From positions 1-33,371 of the forward strand of contig MWZA01000204.1 in assembly GCA_002050455.1 (NCBI GenBank): a stretch of 33,371 nucleotides of DNA, in the 5' to 3' direction. Below, one piece after another: positions 25,533 to 33,371 of this stretch; positions within the stretch are counted from its first letter, which is position 1, and every line of letters begins with the position of its first letter. Source of the DNA: Acidobacteria bacterium 5-1. Its GTDB lineage: Bacteria; Acidobacteriota; Blastocatellia; Pyrinomonadales; Pyrinomonadaceae. The notes under the pieces are model-generated. The model ran no database searches. It was not told the DNA's origin and worked only from the letters and a program-made list of their open reading frames with translations. A program made the position numbers and the translations under genes.

Positions 25533-26600
25533 ATGATTCGTAAATTTATTTTCACAATTTCATTTTTTGTCTTGGCTTCCTCCGTTTTCGCGCAATCAGG
25601 GCGCGTCAAACCGTCCGAAACGCCATCGCCGAAACCTAAATCGCGCATCGTTTATATTCCGACACAAACTAATTCTAAAACTCCGAAACCGAACGCTTCG
25701 CCAACGCCGCCGAAAATTGAAGAAGACGACGGCGAAGTAATCCGTGTTGATTCGACGCTGGTGCCGATTCCGGTTTCCGTGATTGATGCTGGCGGGCAAG
25801 CCGTAACAGATCTCAAACTCGAAGATTTTATACTGCAGATTGACGGCAAAACGGCGGAAATCGGCGAGCTTTCGCGTTCCGACACGCCTGTTCGTCTTGC
25901 TCTTCTGTTTGATAACAGTTCGAGTGTAACAATCGCCCGCGAGTTTGAGAAAAAGGCGGCAACTCGATTCTTTAAAAGAGTTTTGCGTCCCGACAAAGAC
26001 CTTGCCGCGCTTTATTCGGTGCAAACCGGAACGCGCCTCGAACAGCCTTTAACAAAAAATGTTTCGCAATTGACTGACGCGATTGAGAATTTTCCCGTTC
26101 CGGCGGGCGCAACCGCGTTGCTCGATGCAGTTATAACTGCCGCCGAATATTTGAAAACGGCGGCAGGTCGGCGCGTTATCGTGATTGTTTCCGACGGCGA
26201 AGATACAATTTCAGATGCAACTTTTGAAGATACGGTTAGAGCCGTGCAAGCCAATAATTGTCAGGTTTATGTCGTCAAGACAAAGGATTTTGAAAACTTT
26301 AAGCGCACCGGACAGCGCGGCGGCAACGCCAACATTCGCGCATTGTCGGCAGAATATCGGATGCAGGAATTAACCGCGCAAACCGGCGGCGCGGTTTATT
26401 CGCCGATTGACGAAAAAGAATTAGACCGAGCCTTTAATCAAATCTCCGCCGAACTTTCTCAACAATACGTTTTAAGTTATTATCCCGAAAATGAACCGGA
26501 CAAGCGCGGCGAATTTCGCGCGATTTCGCTGAACGTAAAAAATCGTCAAAATTTGTCCGTCCGCACCAGAAAAGGTTATTACATTCAGAAGTTTAATTGA
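25533..26600 (+). CDS. VWFA domain protein of the acidobacterial type, secreted
   Basis: The 355-residue product has a signal peptide (MIRKFIFTISFFVLASSVFA, ending at residue 20), a Pro/Ser/Lys-rich linker to about residue 65, a short beta-rich segment (RVDSTLVPIPVSVIDAGGQAVTDLKLEDF) typical of the acidobacterial VWFA group, then a von Willebrand A domain (about 120 to 325). The metal-ion-dependent adhesion site is intact in the D127-x-S129-x-S131 form (LLFDNSSSV), with VIVSDGEDT at about 217 to 225. These proteins are abundant in Acidobacteriota and are thought to mediate extracellular protein contacts; the actual ligand is unknown. The gene follows the redoxin by 41 bases. Confidence 0.9.
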   Translation: MIRKFIFTISFFVLASSVFAQSGRVKPSETPSPKPKSRIVYIPTQTNSKTPKPNASPTPPKIEEDDGEVIRVDSTLVPIPVSVIDAGGQAVTDLKLEDFILQIDGKTAEIGELSRSDTPVRLALLFDNSSSVTIAREFEKKAATRFFKRVLRPDKDLAALYSVQTGTRLEQPLTKNVSQLTDAIENFPVPAGATALLDAVITAAEYLKTAAGRRVIVIVSDGEDTISDATFEDTVRAVQANNCQVYVVKTKDFENFKRTGQRGGNANIRALSAEYRMQELTAQTGGAVYSPIDEKELDRAFNQISAELSQQYVLSYYPENEPDKRGEFRAISLNVKNRQNLSVRTRKGYYIQKFN

Positions 26601-26670
26601 TAATGGAAAATGGAAAGTGCAAAATAGATAAAACTGTAATTTTCCATTTTCAGTTTTCCGTTTTCCATTA
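26601..26670. repeat. Inverted repeat made of GGAAAAT/GGAAAAC units
   Basis: TAATGGAAAA at 26601 and its partner ending at 26670 pair over 16 nt with one mismatch, then again over AAAAT further in. Heptamer-like GGAAAAT/GGAAAAC units make up the arms. It lies between the co-directional VWFA and XerC genes. Confidence 0.7.
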
Positions 26671-26677
26671 AATCAAT

Positions 26678-27601
26678 ATGCTTGAAGAATATCTAAACCA
26701 ATTTCTCCAACATCTGCGTTATGAACGCAACGTCAGCCAGCACACTCTGCGAAACTATTCGAGCGATTTGGAACAGTTTCACCACGCAATCGCGCCGCCG
26801 CGAGCCGACGGCACGCGCGAGCAAATTCCCGTCAAGGATATTGACCATCTGACAATCCGTGAATGGATGGCAACGCTCCACGCCGACAACAAAAAGAAAA
26901 CTTCGATTGCGCGAAAACTTGCCAGCCTAAGGACGTTTTTCCAATTTCTCGTGCGCGAAGGCGTTCTGGAAAATAATCCGGCAAAACTCGTCGCCACGCC
27001 GAAGGTGGAGCGCAAACTGCCGAATCATCTTTCGATGGAAGACGCGGTGCGCTTTATCGAATCGCCCGATTTGGAAAGCGATTTGGGAAGACGCGACCGA
27101 GCGATTTTGGAATTTTTGTATGCGACGGGAATGCGCGTCGGCGAACTTGTCGGATTAAACCTGAAAGATATTGATTTCCGCGAAAAGTTGGTGCGCGTTA
27201 CGGGCAAACGCAAGAAACAGCGCATTCTGCCGTTTGGCGAGCCTGCGCTTCATTCATTGATGTATTATTTAAATGAAACGCGCCCGACTTTTCTCAATAA
27301 TTGTCCGCCGACGGAACGCGACGACCAAGCCGTTTTTCTCAATTATCAAGGCACGCGCATCACAACGCGCAGCGTCGGGCGTATGGTTGATAAATACATC
27401 AAACAAGTTGCCGATATTCACGACATTTCGCCGCACAGTTTAAGACATTCTTTTGCCACGCATTTATTGGATTCCGGCGCGGACTTGCGCGACATCCAAG
27501 AACTTCTCGGACACGCGCGGCTTTCCACAACGCAGATTTACACGCACGTTTCAATGGAAAAATTGATTGAAGTTTATGACCGAGCGCATCCAAAGGCGTG
27601 A
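26678..27601 (+). CDS. xerC: Tyrosine recombinase XerC/XerD
   Basis: A 307-residue site-specific recombinase that resolves chromosome dimers at dif. The N-terminal SAM-like domain (about 1 to 105) carries [23 protein letters not shown]; the catalytic domain has all conserved residues: R153 in [12 protein letters not shown], a lysine in the beta-hairpin near 176 to 180, H253-x-x-R256 in [15 protein letters not shown]279 in [10 protein letters not shown] and nucleophile Y288 in QIYTHVS. XerC and XerD cannot be told apart by eye. No integrase-associated att site, phage gene or cargo is adjacent, supporting a housekeeping role. It starts seven bases after a repeat element. Confidence 0.9.
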   Translation: MLEEYLNQFLQHLRYERNVSQHTLRNYSSDLEQFHHAIAPPRADGTREQIPVKDIDHLTIREWMATLHADNKKKTSIARKLASLRTFFQFLVREGVLENNPAKLVATPKVERKLPNHLSMEDAVRFIESPDLESDLGRRDRAILEFLYATGMRVGELVGLNLKDIDFREKLVRVTGKRKKQRILPFGEPALHSLMYYLNETRPTFLNNCPPTERDDQAVFLNYQGTRITTRSVGRMVDKYIKQVADIHDISPHSLRHSFATHLLDSGADLRDIQELLGHARLSTTQIYTHVSMEKLIEVYDRAHPKA

Positions 27602-27634
27602 TAAAATAAAATTCATTCGGGAGAAATTATTAAA

Positions 27635-27901
27635 ATGTCAAATCATATATTGACCATCGAATACGGCGACGATTTGCTTTTTCGGCTTGGAGTTTCCAGC
27701 GAAAAATTTTCCACTGAAGCCAAACTTTTGCTGGCGGCAAAACTCTATGAACTCGGAAGATTATCGGCAGGTGAAGCGGCGCATCTAGCAGACAAAACCC
27801 GTATTGAGTTTCTGTTTGCGCTTGCCGACGCAGGCTTGCCGATGAGCAATCTGCGTGAGGAAGATTTAGCCGCCGAATTAAATTTTGCGCTCGATGAATA
27901 G
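27635..27901 (+). CDS. UPF0175 family antitoxin
   Basis: An 88-residue protein of the UPF0175 family, small helical DNA-binding proteins usually encoded just before a DUF3368/PIN-like toxin. Family features are KLLLAAKLYELGRLSAGEAAHLADKTRIEFLFALADAGLP (about residues 28 to 68), matching the family's AxxLYexGxlSlgkAAelAgxsrxeFlxxL pattern. The ATG at 27635 lies 33 bases after xerC; GGGAG precedes it. The toxin start overlaps its stop by eight bases but only about 12 codons of the toxin remain, so this is an orphaned antitoxin. Confidence 0.8.
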   Translation: MSNHILTIEYGDDLLFRLGVSSEKFSTEAKLLLAAKLYELGRLSAGEAAHLADKTRIEFLFALADAGLPMSNLREEDLAAELNFALDE

Positions 27902-27929
27902 AAAAATCGTTGTCAACACCAGCCCGCTT
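27894..27929 (+). pseudogene. Remnant of a PIN-type (DUF3368) toxin gene
   Basis: Overlapping the antitoxin stop, ATG at 27894 opens a frame reading MNRKIVVNTSPL, the characteristic first strand of DUF3368/PIN nucleases (VVxNTSPLI...). Directly after it the reading changes to repeat-derived sequence (AATCAAAGAG... TTACCA), with no further PIN motifs. The toxin has been truncated at about codon 12 and the nuclease must be inactive. Confidence 0.7.
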
Positions 27930-27973
27930 AATCAAAGAGATTTCTTGCATTTACCACTTATCATTTACCACTT
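27930..27973. repeat. Half copy of the TTACCA repeat element
   Basis: TCTTGCATTTACCA at 27943..27956 is identical to the reverse complement of 22458..22471, and AATCAAA before it also occurs there. Two TTTACCACTT units follow. The element sits exactly between the broken toxin remnant and the yebC stop codon. Confidence 0.65.
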
Positions 27974-27974
27974 T

Positions 27975-28715
27975 CTATTCCATCTCGCTCTCGTCAATAT
28001 CAAAATTGGCATAGACGTTCTGCACGTCGTCGTGGTCTTCGATGGCTTCAAAAAGTTTGAGCATTTGCTTTGCGTCCGTGCCTTCGAGGTGAATGTAGTT
28101 TTGCGGAATCATCGAAACTTCTGCCGCTTGCGGTTCGATGCCCGCCGATTTCACTGCTTCGTTGACATCATCGAAATTTTCCGGCGCGGTCAGGATTTCA
28201 AAACTGTCGCCGTCGTCCTGCATATCTTCCGCGCCCGCCTCAAGTGCGATTTCAAAAAGTTCGTCCTCGTTTTTCGCTTCCTTATCAACAACGATGTAGC
28301 CTTTTTTATCGAACATCCACGCCACCGAACCGGCTTCGCCGAGATTGCCGCCGTTTTTTGAGAACAAATGACGAAGTTCGGCAACGGTTCTGTTTCGATT
28401 GTCGGTCATTGTTTCGATTAAAACCGCCACGCCGCCGATGCCGTAACCTTCGTAAGTAATTTCCTCGTAATTTACGCCTTCGAGTTCGCCCGTGCCGCGT
28501 TTTATTGCGCGGTCAATCGTGTCGTTCGGCATATTCGCGGCTTTTGCGTCAGTTACGGCTTTTCTTAACCGCGCGTTTGCATCAATATCGCCCGTGCCGC
28601 CCGTCCGTGCCGCAACCGTAATTTCTTTAATCAGCTTGGTAAAAACTTTGCCGCGTTTTGCGTCCAACGCGCCTTTTTTGTGTTTAATAGTGTGCCACTT
28701 CGAGTGTCCTGACAT
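27975..28715 (-). CDS. yebC: YebC/PmpR family regulator or translation factor
   Basis: A 246-residue member of the YebC/TACO1 family, known as DNA-binding regulators and, more recently, as translation factors for proline-rich stretches. The N-terminus is the family signature [28 protein letters not shown] in order, followed by [33 protein letters not shown] and the acidic C-terminal domain ([36 protein letters not shown]). Length is normal. AAGGAT lies just before the start. It is 51 bases downstream of the DUF167 gene and probably co-transcribed with it. Confidence 0.95.
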   Translation of the reverse strand: MSGHSKWHTIKHKKGALDAKRGKVFTKLIKEITVAARTGGTGDIDANARLRKAVTDAKAANMPNDTIDRAIKRGTGELEGVNYEEITYEGYGIGGVAVLIETMTDNRNRTVAELRHLFSKNGGNLGEAGSVAWMFDKKGYIVVDKEAKNEDELFEIALEAGAEDMQDDGDSFEILTAPENFDDVNEAVKSAGIEPQAAEVSMIPQNYIHLEGTDAKQMLKLFEAIEDHDDVQNVYANFDIDESEME

Positions 28716-28766
28716 TTTATAATTATCCTTAGGTTGTTTGAATTTGAAAAATTGAAATATATCACG

Positions 28767-29060
28767 CTAGTTTTTGACCGGCAAAATGTCAGTCAAATTT
28801 TTGCTTGTTATATTTGAAATGCAGACTTGTTTTGTCCTTGCGGTTTGACCGTTAAGAATTTGGACTTTGCTTTTGGAAACGCCGAAGGTTTTCGATAAAA
28901 GTTTGACGAGTTCGGCATTTGCCGCGCCGTCAATCGGCGGAGCGCAGAGCCTGATTTTCAACGCGCCGCCCAATTCGCCGACAATCTCGCCTTTTGACGC
29001 TCGCGGCACCACGCGCACGTTGAAAGTCAAACTTCCATTTTTTTCGGTTGTTTGAATCAT
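28767..29060 (-). CDS. DUF167/UPF0235 (YggU-like) family protein
   Basis: A 97-residue protein of the DUF167 family, a small alpha/beta fold of unknown role often found near YggT and proline/YggS-type genes. Conserved stretches are LTFNVRVVPRASKGEIVGELGGALKIRLCAPPIDGAANAELVKLLSKTFGVSKSKVQILNGQTARTK in order, containing the invariant PPxxGxAN motif at about residues 36 to 43. The neighbouring yggT-like gene upstream on the same strand repeats the common YggT-YggU pairing, supporting the assignment. Cytoplasmic, function unknown. Confidence 0.9.
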   Translation of the reverse strand: MIQTTEKNGSLTFNVRVVPRASKGEIVGELGGALKIRLCAPPIDGAANAELVKLLSKTFGVSKSKVQILNGQTARTKQVCISNITSKNLTDILPVKN

Positions 29061-29194
29061 TTTTAGCCGCAGAGTTCACAGAGAACACAGAGAAAATTGT
29101 CCACAGATAAAACGCAGACAAACACAGATTTTTGAACATCTCGGAATTTAGTTTGTATTATTTCTGAAAATCTCTCTATTCTCTGTGGCTAAAA
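29061..29194. repeat. Inverted repeat with CACAGAGAA units between yggT and DUF167 gene
   Basis: TTTTAGCCGCAGAG (29061..29074) pairs with CTCTGTGGCTAAAA (29181..29194) with one mismatch. Inside the left side are three 9-nt CAGAGNNCA units, then CACAGAT-like motifs related to the element at 24098..24190. It fills the entire gap between two co-directional genes. Confidence 0.7.
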
Positions 29195-29196
29195 TC

Positions 29197-29784
29197 CTAA
29201 AAAACAAAAATCTGTAATACGAGCGATTGCAAAAATCCAAGCAGCAGCAGCAGAATCATCGCCGAAATATCAAACATTCCAATCGGCGGAATTAAGCGGC
29301 GCAGAGGAATCAAAACCGGGTCGGTAACGCGCTGAACAAAACCAAGAAAAGTGTTCCGCGTAAAGACAAACCACATCGAAATAAAGCGGATAAAGATAAA
29401 CAAAATGTAAATGCTCAACAGCGCGTAAAGCACAAAACCGATTATCGCCTTGAAATTTCCGGTCTTCGTCGCGTCCGCCAAACCTTGAATAATAAAAAGT
29501 GTGTTCCAGATAATTCCCAATCCGAAATACGCCAGAACGCCCGCAATAAATAATGTAACCAGCGGCGCAAATTTTGTATTGATGCGAAAATTCGCCAAAA
29601 AACGTGCTGCCGGATATACAAAACGGTCGGTGCTTTTTTTAAGCTGGTAAGAAAATCTGCCGACTTTGCCGAATGGATTCGGGTCTGAATAATTGAAAAT
29701 CAGACGCAAAATCAAAAGCAAGGCAAACGCCAAAAACGCGATTGTAACAACCCAACTGATTATCGGATAAATTTTTAAAAGCAT
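29197..29784 (-). CDS. yggT: YggT family membrane protein
   Basis: The 195-residue product has about five hydrophobic segments (roughly residues 8 to 29, 72 to 90, 116 to 138 and two in the last 40 residues). The YggT signature is visible near the C-terminus as RVTDPVLIPLRRLIPPIGMFDISAMILLLLLGFLQSLV, read in order as DP-P-R-xIPPxGxxDxS. It is about twice the size of the single-repeat E. coli domain because of an extra N-terminal membrane part. YggT proteins are implicated in osmotic response and possibly cell division or wall-linked membrane organisation; function here is not known. It is followed by the DUF167 (YggU-like) gene. Confidence 0.85.
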   Translation of the reverse strand: MLLKIYPIISWVVTIAFLAFALLLILRLIFNYSDPNPFGKVGRFSYQLKKSTDRFVYPAARFLANFRINTKFAPLVTLFIAGVLAYFGLGIIWNTLFIIQGLADATKTGNFKAIIGFVLYALLSIYILFIFIRFISMWFVFTRNTFLGFVQRVTDPVLIPLRRLIPPIGMFDISAMILLLLLGFLQSLVLQIFVF

Positions 29785-31695
<1,911 letters not shown>

Positions 31696-31696
31696 A

Positions 31697-31760
31697 CAGT
31701 TATCAGTTATCAGTTATCAGTCAACAGATTTGATAACTGATAACTGATAACTGATAACTG
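31697..31760. repeat. Inverted repeat made of CAGTTAT units between atpD and atpC
   Basis: A perfect 24-nt arm (31697..31720, tandem 7-nt CAGTTAT units) pairs with 31737..31760 across a 16-nt loop. It begins directly after the atpD stop and ends six bases before the atpC start, so a strong RNA hairpin would separate the two cistrons. The T-run expected of a terminator is absent. Confidence 0.85.
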
Positions 31761-31765
31761 AAGAC

Positions 31766-32164
31766 ATGTTAAATTTAGAAATTGTAACACCTGAAAAGAA
31801 AGTTTTGAGCGAAGCAGTTGATTCGGTAACGATTCCGACGGCAAGCGGTGAAGTTGGCATTTTGACGAATCACGCGCCGTTGATTTCTTCGCTCAAACCC
31901 GGCATTTTGTCTTACACACGAGGCGGCGTAAGCGAGAAAATGGTTATTTCCGGCGGGTTTGTCGAAGTCAGCGCAGATAATGTTTCAATTCTGGCTGATG
32001 TAGCTGAAACCTCCGACGAGATTGATGTCGAAGCCGCAAAAACGGAACGCAATACCGCCGAAAAAGAGTTAAATGCTTGGAAAGGCTCGGAAGCGGAGTT
32101 TGAAACGGAAAAAGAATGCTTGGAAAGAGCGCAAGCACGCTTGCAACTTGCGGCGGGAAGATAA
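31766..32164 (+). CDS. atpC: F0F1 ATP synthase subunit epsilon
   Basis: A 132-residue epsilon subunit linking the rotor to F1 and able to inhibit ATP hydrolysis. The N-terminal beta sandwich (LNLEIVTPEKKVLSEAVDSVTIPTASGEVGILTNHAPLISSLKPG in order, with the GEVGILxxHAPL signature) is followed by the helical C-terminal domain (EIDVEAAKTERNTAEKELNAW...ECLERAQARLQLA). It follows atpD in the usual order, but a 24-bp-arm hairpin lies in the 70-base gap and the Shine-Dalgarno site is weak (CTGAAG), so translation may be reduced or reinitiated relative to atpD. Confidence 0.95.
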   Translation: MLNLEIVTPEKKVLSEAVDSVTIPTASGEVGILTNHAPLISSLKPGILSYTRGGVSEKMVISGGFVEVSADNVSILADVAETSDEIDVEAAKTERNTAEKELNAWKGSEAEFETEKECLERAQARLQLAAGR

Positions 32165-32168
32165 ACCG

Positions 32169-32248
32169 AATTACGAATTTCAAATTACGAATTACGAATG
32201 TTTTAATCTATGTTCTAATTCGTAATTCGTAATTCGTAATTCGTAATT
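32169..32248. repeat. Inverted repeat made of ATTCGTA units between convergent genes
   Basis: The left arm (32169..32199, four ATTACGA-type heptamers, one degenerate) pairs with a right arm of four perfect 7-nt ATTCGTA units (32218..32248). It lies between the stops of the converging atpC and CBS-domain genes and can work as a terminator for both. Confidence 0.85.
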
Positions 32249-32250
32249 GA

Positions 32251-32679
32251 TTACGCTGATGCTTCAGAAACTTCCTTTACGACTCCCGCCGTTTTACTGT
32301 CGTTGGCATTGATGGCAATATCAGCTTGCGCGACCATTCCGCAGCAACTTCCGTTTCCGTCAACTACCGCGACACGCCGGATTTGATTTTCTTCCATCGT
32401 GTTGCAGCAATCTTCAACCGTTGTGTCGGGCGTAACCGTAACCACACTTTTCGTCATCACATCGCCCGCCGTTAAATCCAGCGGATTTTTTCCTTCGGCA
32501 ACCGTTCGGCAAGTAATATCGCGGTCGGTAACCATACCGATTGGTTTGTTATGCGCATTGTCTTCAACCACCGGAATACATCCGCAATCATTCGTTACCA
32601 TCATTTTGGCAACTTCCTGCAAACTCGCATCCGCCGTGCAGCACGCCGGATTTTCCGTCATTATTTCTTTTACTAACAT
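32251..32679 (-). CDS. CBS domain pair protein
   Basis: A 142-residue stand-alone pair of CBS domains, which bind adenine nucleotides and act as energy or redox sensors. Domain one (about residues 1 to 65: VKEIMTENPACC, then GCIPVVED...PIGMVTDRDITCR) and domain two (about 70 to 130: AGDVMTKSVVTVTPDTTVEDCCNTMEENQIRRVAVVDGNGSCCGMVAQADIA) both match the family. It is unusually rich in cysteine (two CC pairs plus CC in CCGM), which hints at redox sensing. ATG at 32679 was chosen because AAGGAG lies eight bases upstream; the frame extends 46 codons further without a family match. Confidence 0.9.
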   Translation of the reverse strand: MLVKEIMTENPACCTADASLQEVAKMMVTNDCGCIPVVEDNAHNKPIGMVTDRDITCRTVAEGKNPLDLTAGDVMTKSVVTVTPDTTVEDCCNTMEENQIRRVAVVDGNGSCCGMVAQADIAINANDSKTAGVVKEVSEASA

Positions 32680-33051
32680 TTCAATTTTCTCCTTCTTATA
32701 AATAAATTTGACATACAAAAATTGTATGTATTTAAAACACTTGATTGTGCTTTTTGTCTTATATTTTGTTGTATGCAAAGAGCATACCAACTGTGCTTTC
32801 AAGCCTGTCGTAAACATTTACCTTGCCCAAAATTCTTAACACTTATTTAAGATTAACTTCACAACTTATTAACCTGCTCTGTTTAATCTTCTAATTTGAA
32901 TCCAAATCAACAATTTCTGTTTTCGCCAATGTCAAAATTGATTTTCCAAACAGTAGAACTATTTTGGAGAAAAAAAATCCTTCGTTTTGATAGACATTAG
33001 TTTTTCGGAATTACATATTTTTGCAGACAAAACATTCAACAGGAGATAAGT
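32680..33051. other. AT-rich intergenic region between divergent genes
   Basis: It separates the divergently transcribed CBS protein and TonB-receptor genes. Seen: the 8-bp inverted repeat at 32711..32729, TTGATT (32938..32943) and TATTTT (32960..32965) as a weak plus-strand promoter, and CAGGAG seven bases before the receptor start. No gene or strong terminator. Confidence 0.4.
32711..32729. promoter_or_regulatory. Operator-like inverted repeat upstream of the CBS gene
   Basis: ACATACAA and TTGTATGT pair perfectly around a 3-base spacer, 31 bases upstream of the CBS-protein start. Spacing and symmetry fit a dimeric repressor site; the regulator is unknown. Confidence 0.35.
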
Positions 33052-33371
33052 ATGCAATCAAAATTTAGCTTAAAAATTTTAACTTTAGTTTTTAGTATTT
33101 TATTAGTGCAAAGCGTTTTTGCACAGGCAACCGGCAGTTTGAGCGGAACGGTAACGGACGCAAACGGCGCACTCGTGCAAGGCGCATCAATTACAATCAA
33201 AAATACCGCCACCAATTTGGAGCGCGTTGTCATTACCAATGACGACGGACGTTGGACAATTTCGGTTTTGCCCGTCGGAACTTATACGGTTACTTACGAA
33301 AAAGCGGGTTTTAACAAATCCGTTAATGAAAATATTGCCGTCGAAGCATCAGTTCCGCGCACGGTTGAAGC
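33052..33371 (+). CDS. TonB-dependent receptor with carboxypeptidase-like regulatory domain, 3' end outside window
   Basis: Only the first 106 residues are present. A signal peptide (MQSKFSLKILTLVFSILLVQSVFAQ, cleavage after residue 24) is followed by a carboxypeptidase-regulatory-like/CarboxypepD_reg beta sandwich (GSLSGTVTDANGALVQGASITIKNT... DDGRWTISVLPVGTYTVTYEKAGF in order). In Acidobacteriota this N-terminus is characteristic of Oar-like, very large TonB-dependent outer-membrane receptors of about 1000 residues. The plug and barrel lie beyond the window, so the class is inferred from the N-terminus only. CAGGAG lies seven bases before the ATG. Confidence 0.75.
   Translation, partial: MQSKFSLKILTLVFSILLVQSVFAQATGSLSGTVTDANGALVQGASITIKNTATNLERVVITNDDGRWTISVLPVGTYTVTYEKAGFNKSVNENIAVEASVPRTVE

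Noticed and set aside
26678-27601. Tyrosine recombinase as integrase of a mobile element
   Set aside because: The sequence is of the housekeeping XerC/D type and no att duplication, phage or cargo genes flank it.
31697-31760. Possible CRISPR-like tandem repeats
   Set aside because: Units are only 7 nt, directly abutting without spacers, and arranged as an inverted pair; no cas genes are near.
32680-32817. Longer N-terminus for the CBS protein
   Set aside because: The extra 46 codons do not match CBS proteins, contain the operator-like repeat, and a strong AAGGAG precedes the downstream ATG.

Overview
The window looks like a chromosomal segment of an Acidobacteriota bacterium, most likely class Blastocatellia. 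This is inferred from a von Willebrand protein of the acidobacterial type (25533..26600), a TonB-receptor start with a carboxypeptidase-like regulatory domain (from 33052), a very large RHS/YD-repeat protein, and moderate GC with AT-rich intergenic DNA. No rRNA, tRNA, CRISPR array or transposase was recognised.

Left part (1..8295), mostly housekeeping: the 3' end of an M48 metalloprotease, a TIG/NHL beta-propeller protein, an exported protein of unknown function, a PBP4-type D-Ala-D-Ala peptidase, the lipid II flippase MurJ overlapping an alkyltransferase-like DNA repair protein, and NAD kinase.

Middle (8296..20335), the accessory region: a 1915-residue secreted RHS protein with a terminator-like hairpin in its leader and a C-terminal HEFTH metallopeptidase-like toxin domain, followed by a small probable lipoprotein immunity gene. 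Behind it lie three displaced RHS pieces. One carries a possible colicin M-like tail followed by a four-helix membrane protein. One carries an unrecognised Cys-containing tail followed by a protein with an acyl-carrier-protein-like C-terminus. The last is a deleted and frameshifted internal fragment without a tail. Each starts 0 to 72 bases after the preceding immunity gene. This is the layout expected of a polymorphic toxin locus with stored, recombinable toxin/immunity cassettes, and it is the main find.

Right part (20336..33371): a GNAT acetyltransferase with an NAD-dependent reductase, a quinone oxidoreductase, a PepSY membrane protein, a redoxin-like exported protein, the VWFA protein, XerC/D recombinase, a UPF0175 antitoxin whose PIN-type toxin is cut to about 12 codons, YebC, a DUF167 protein, YggT, an atpD-atpC pair apart from the other ATP synthase genes, a CBS-domain protein and the start of the TonB receptor. 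Many of the gaps here hold inverted repeats whose arms are tandem 7-, 9- or 10-nt units. They occur between convergent, co-directional and divergent genes, even between atpD and atpC, so they look like a dispersed repeat class rather than only terminators.
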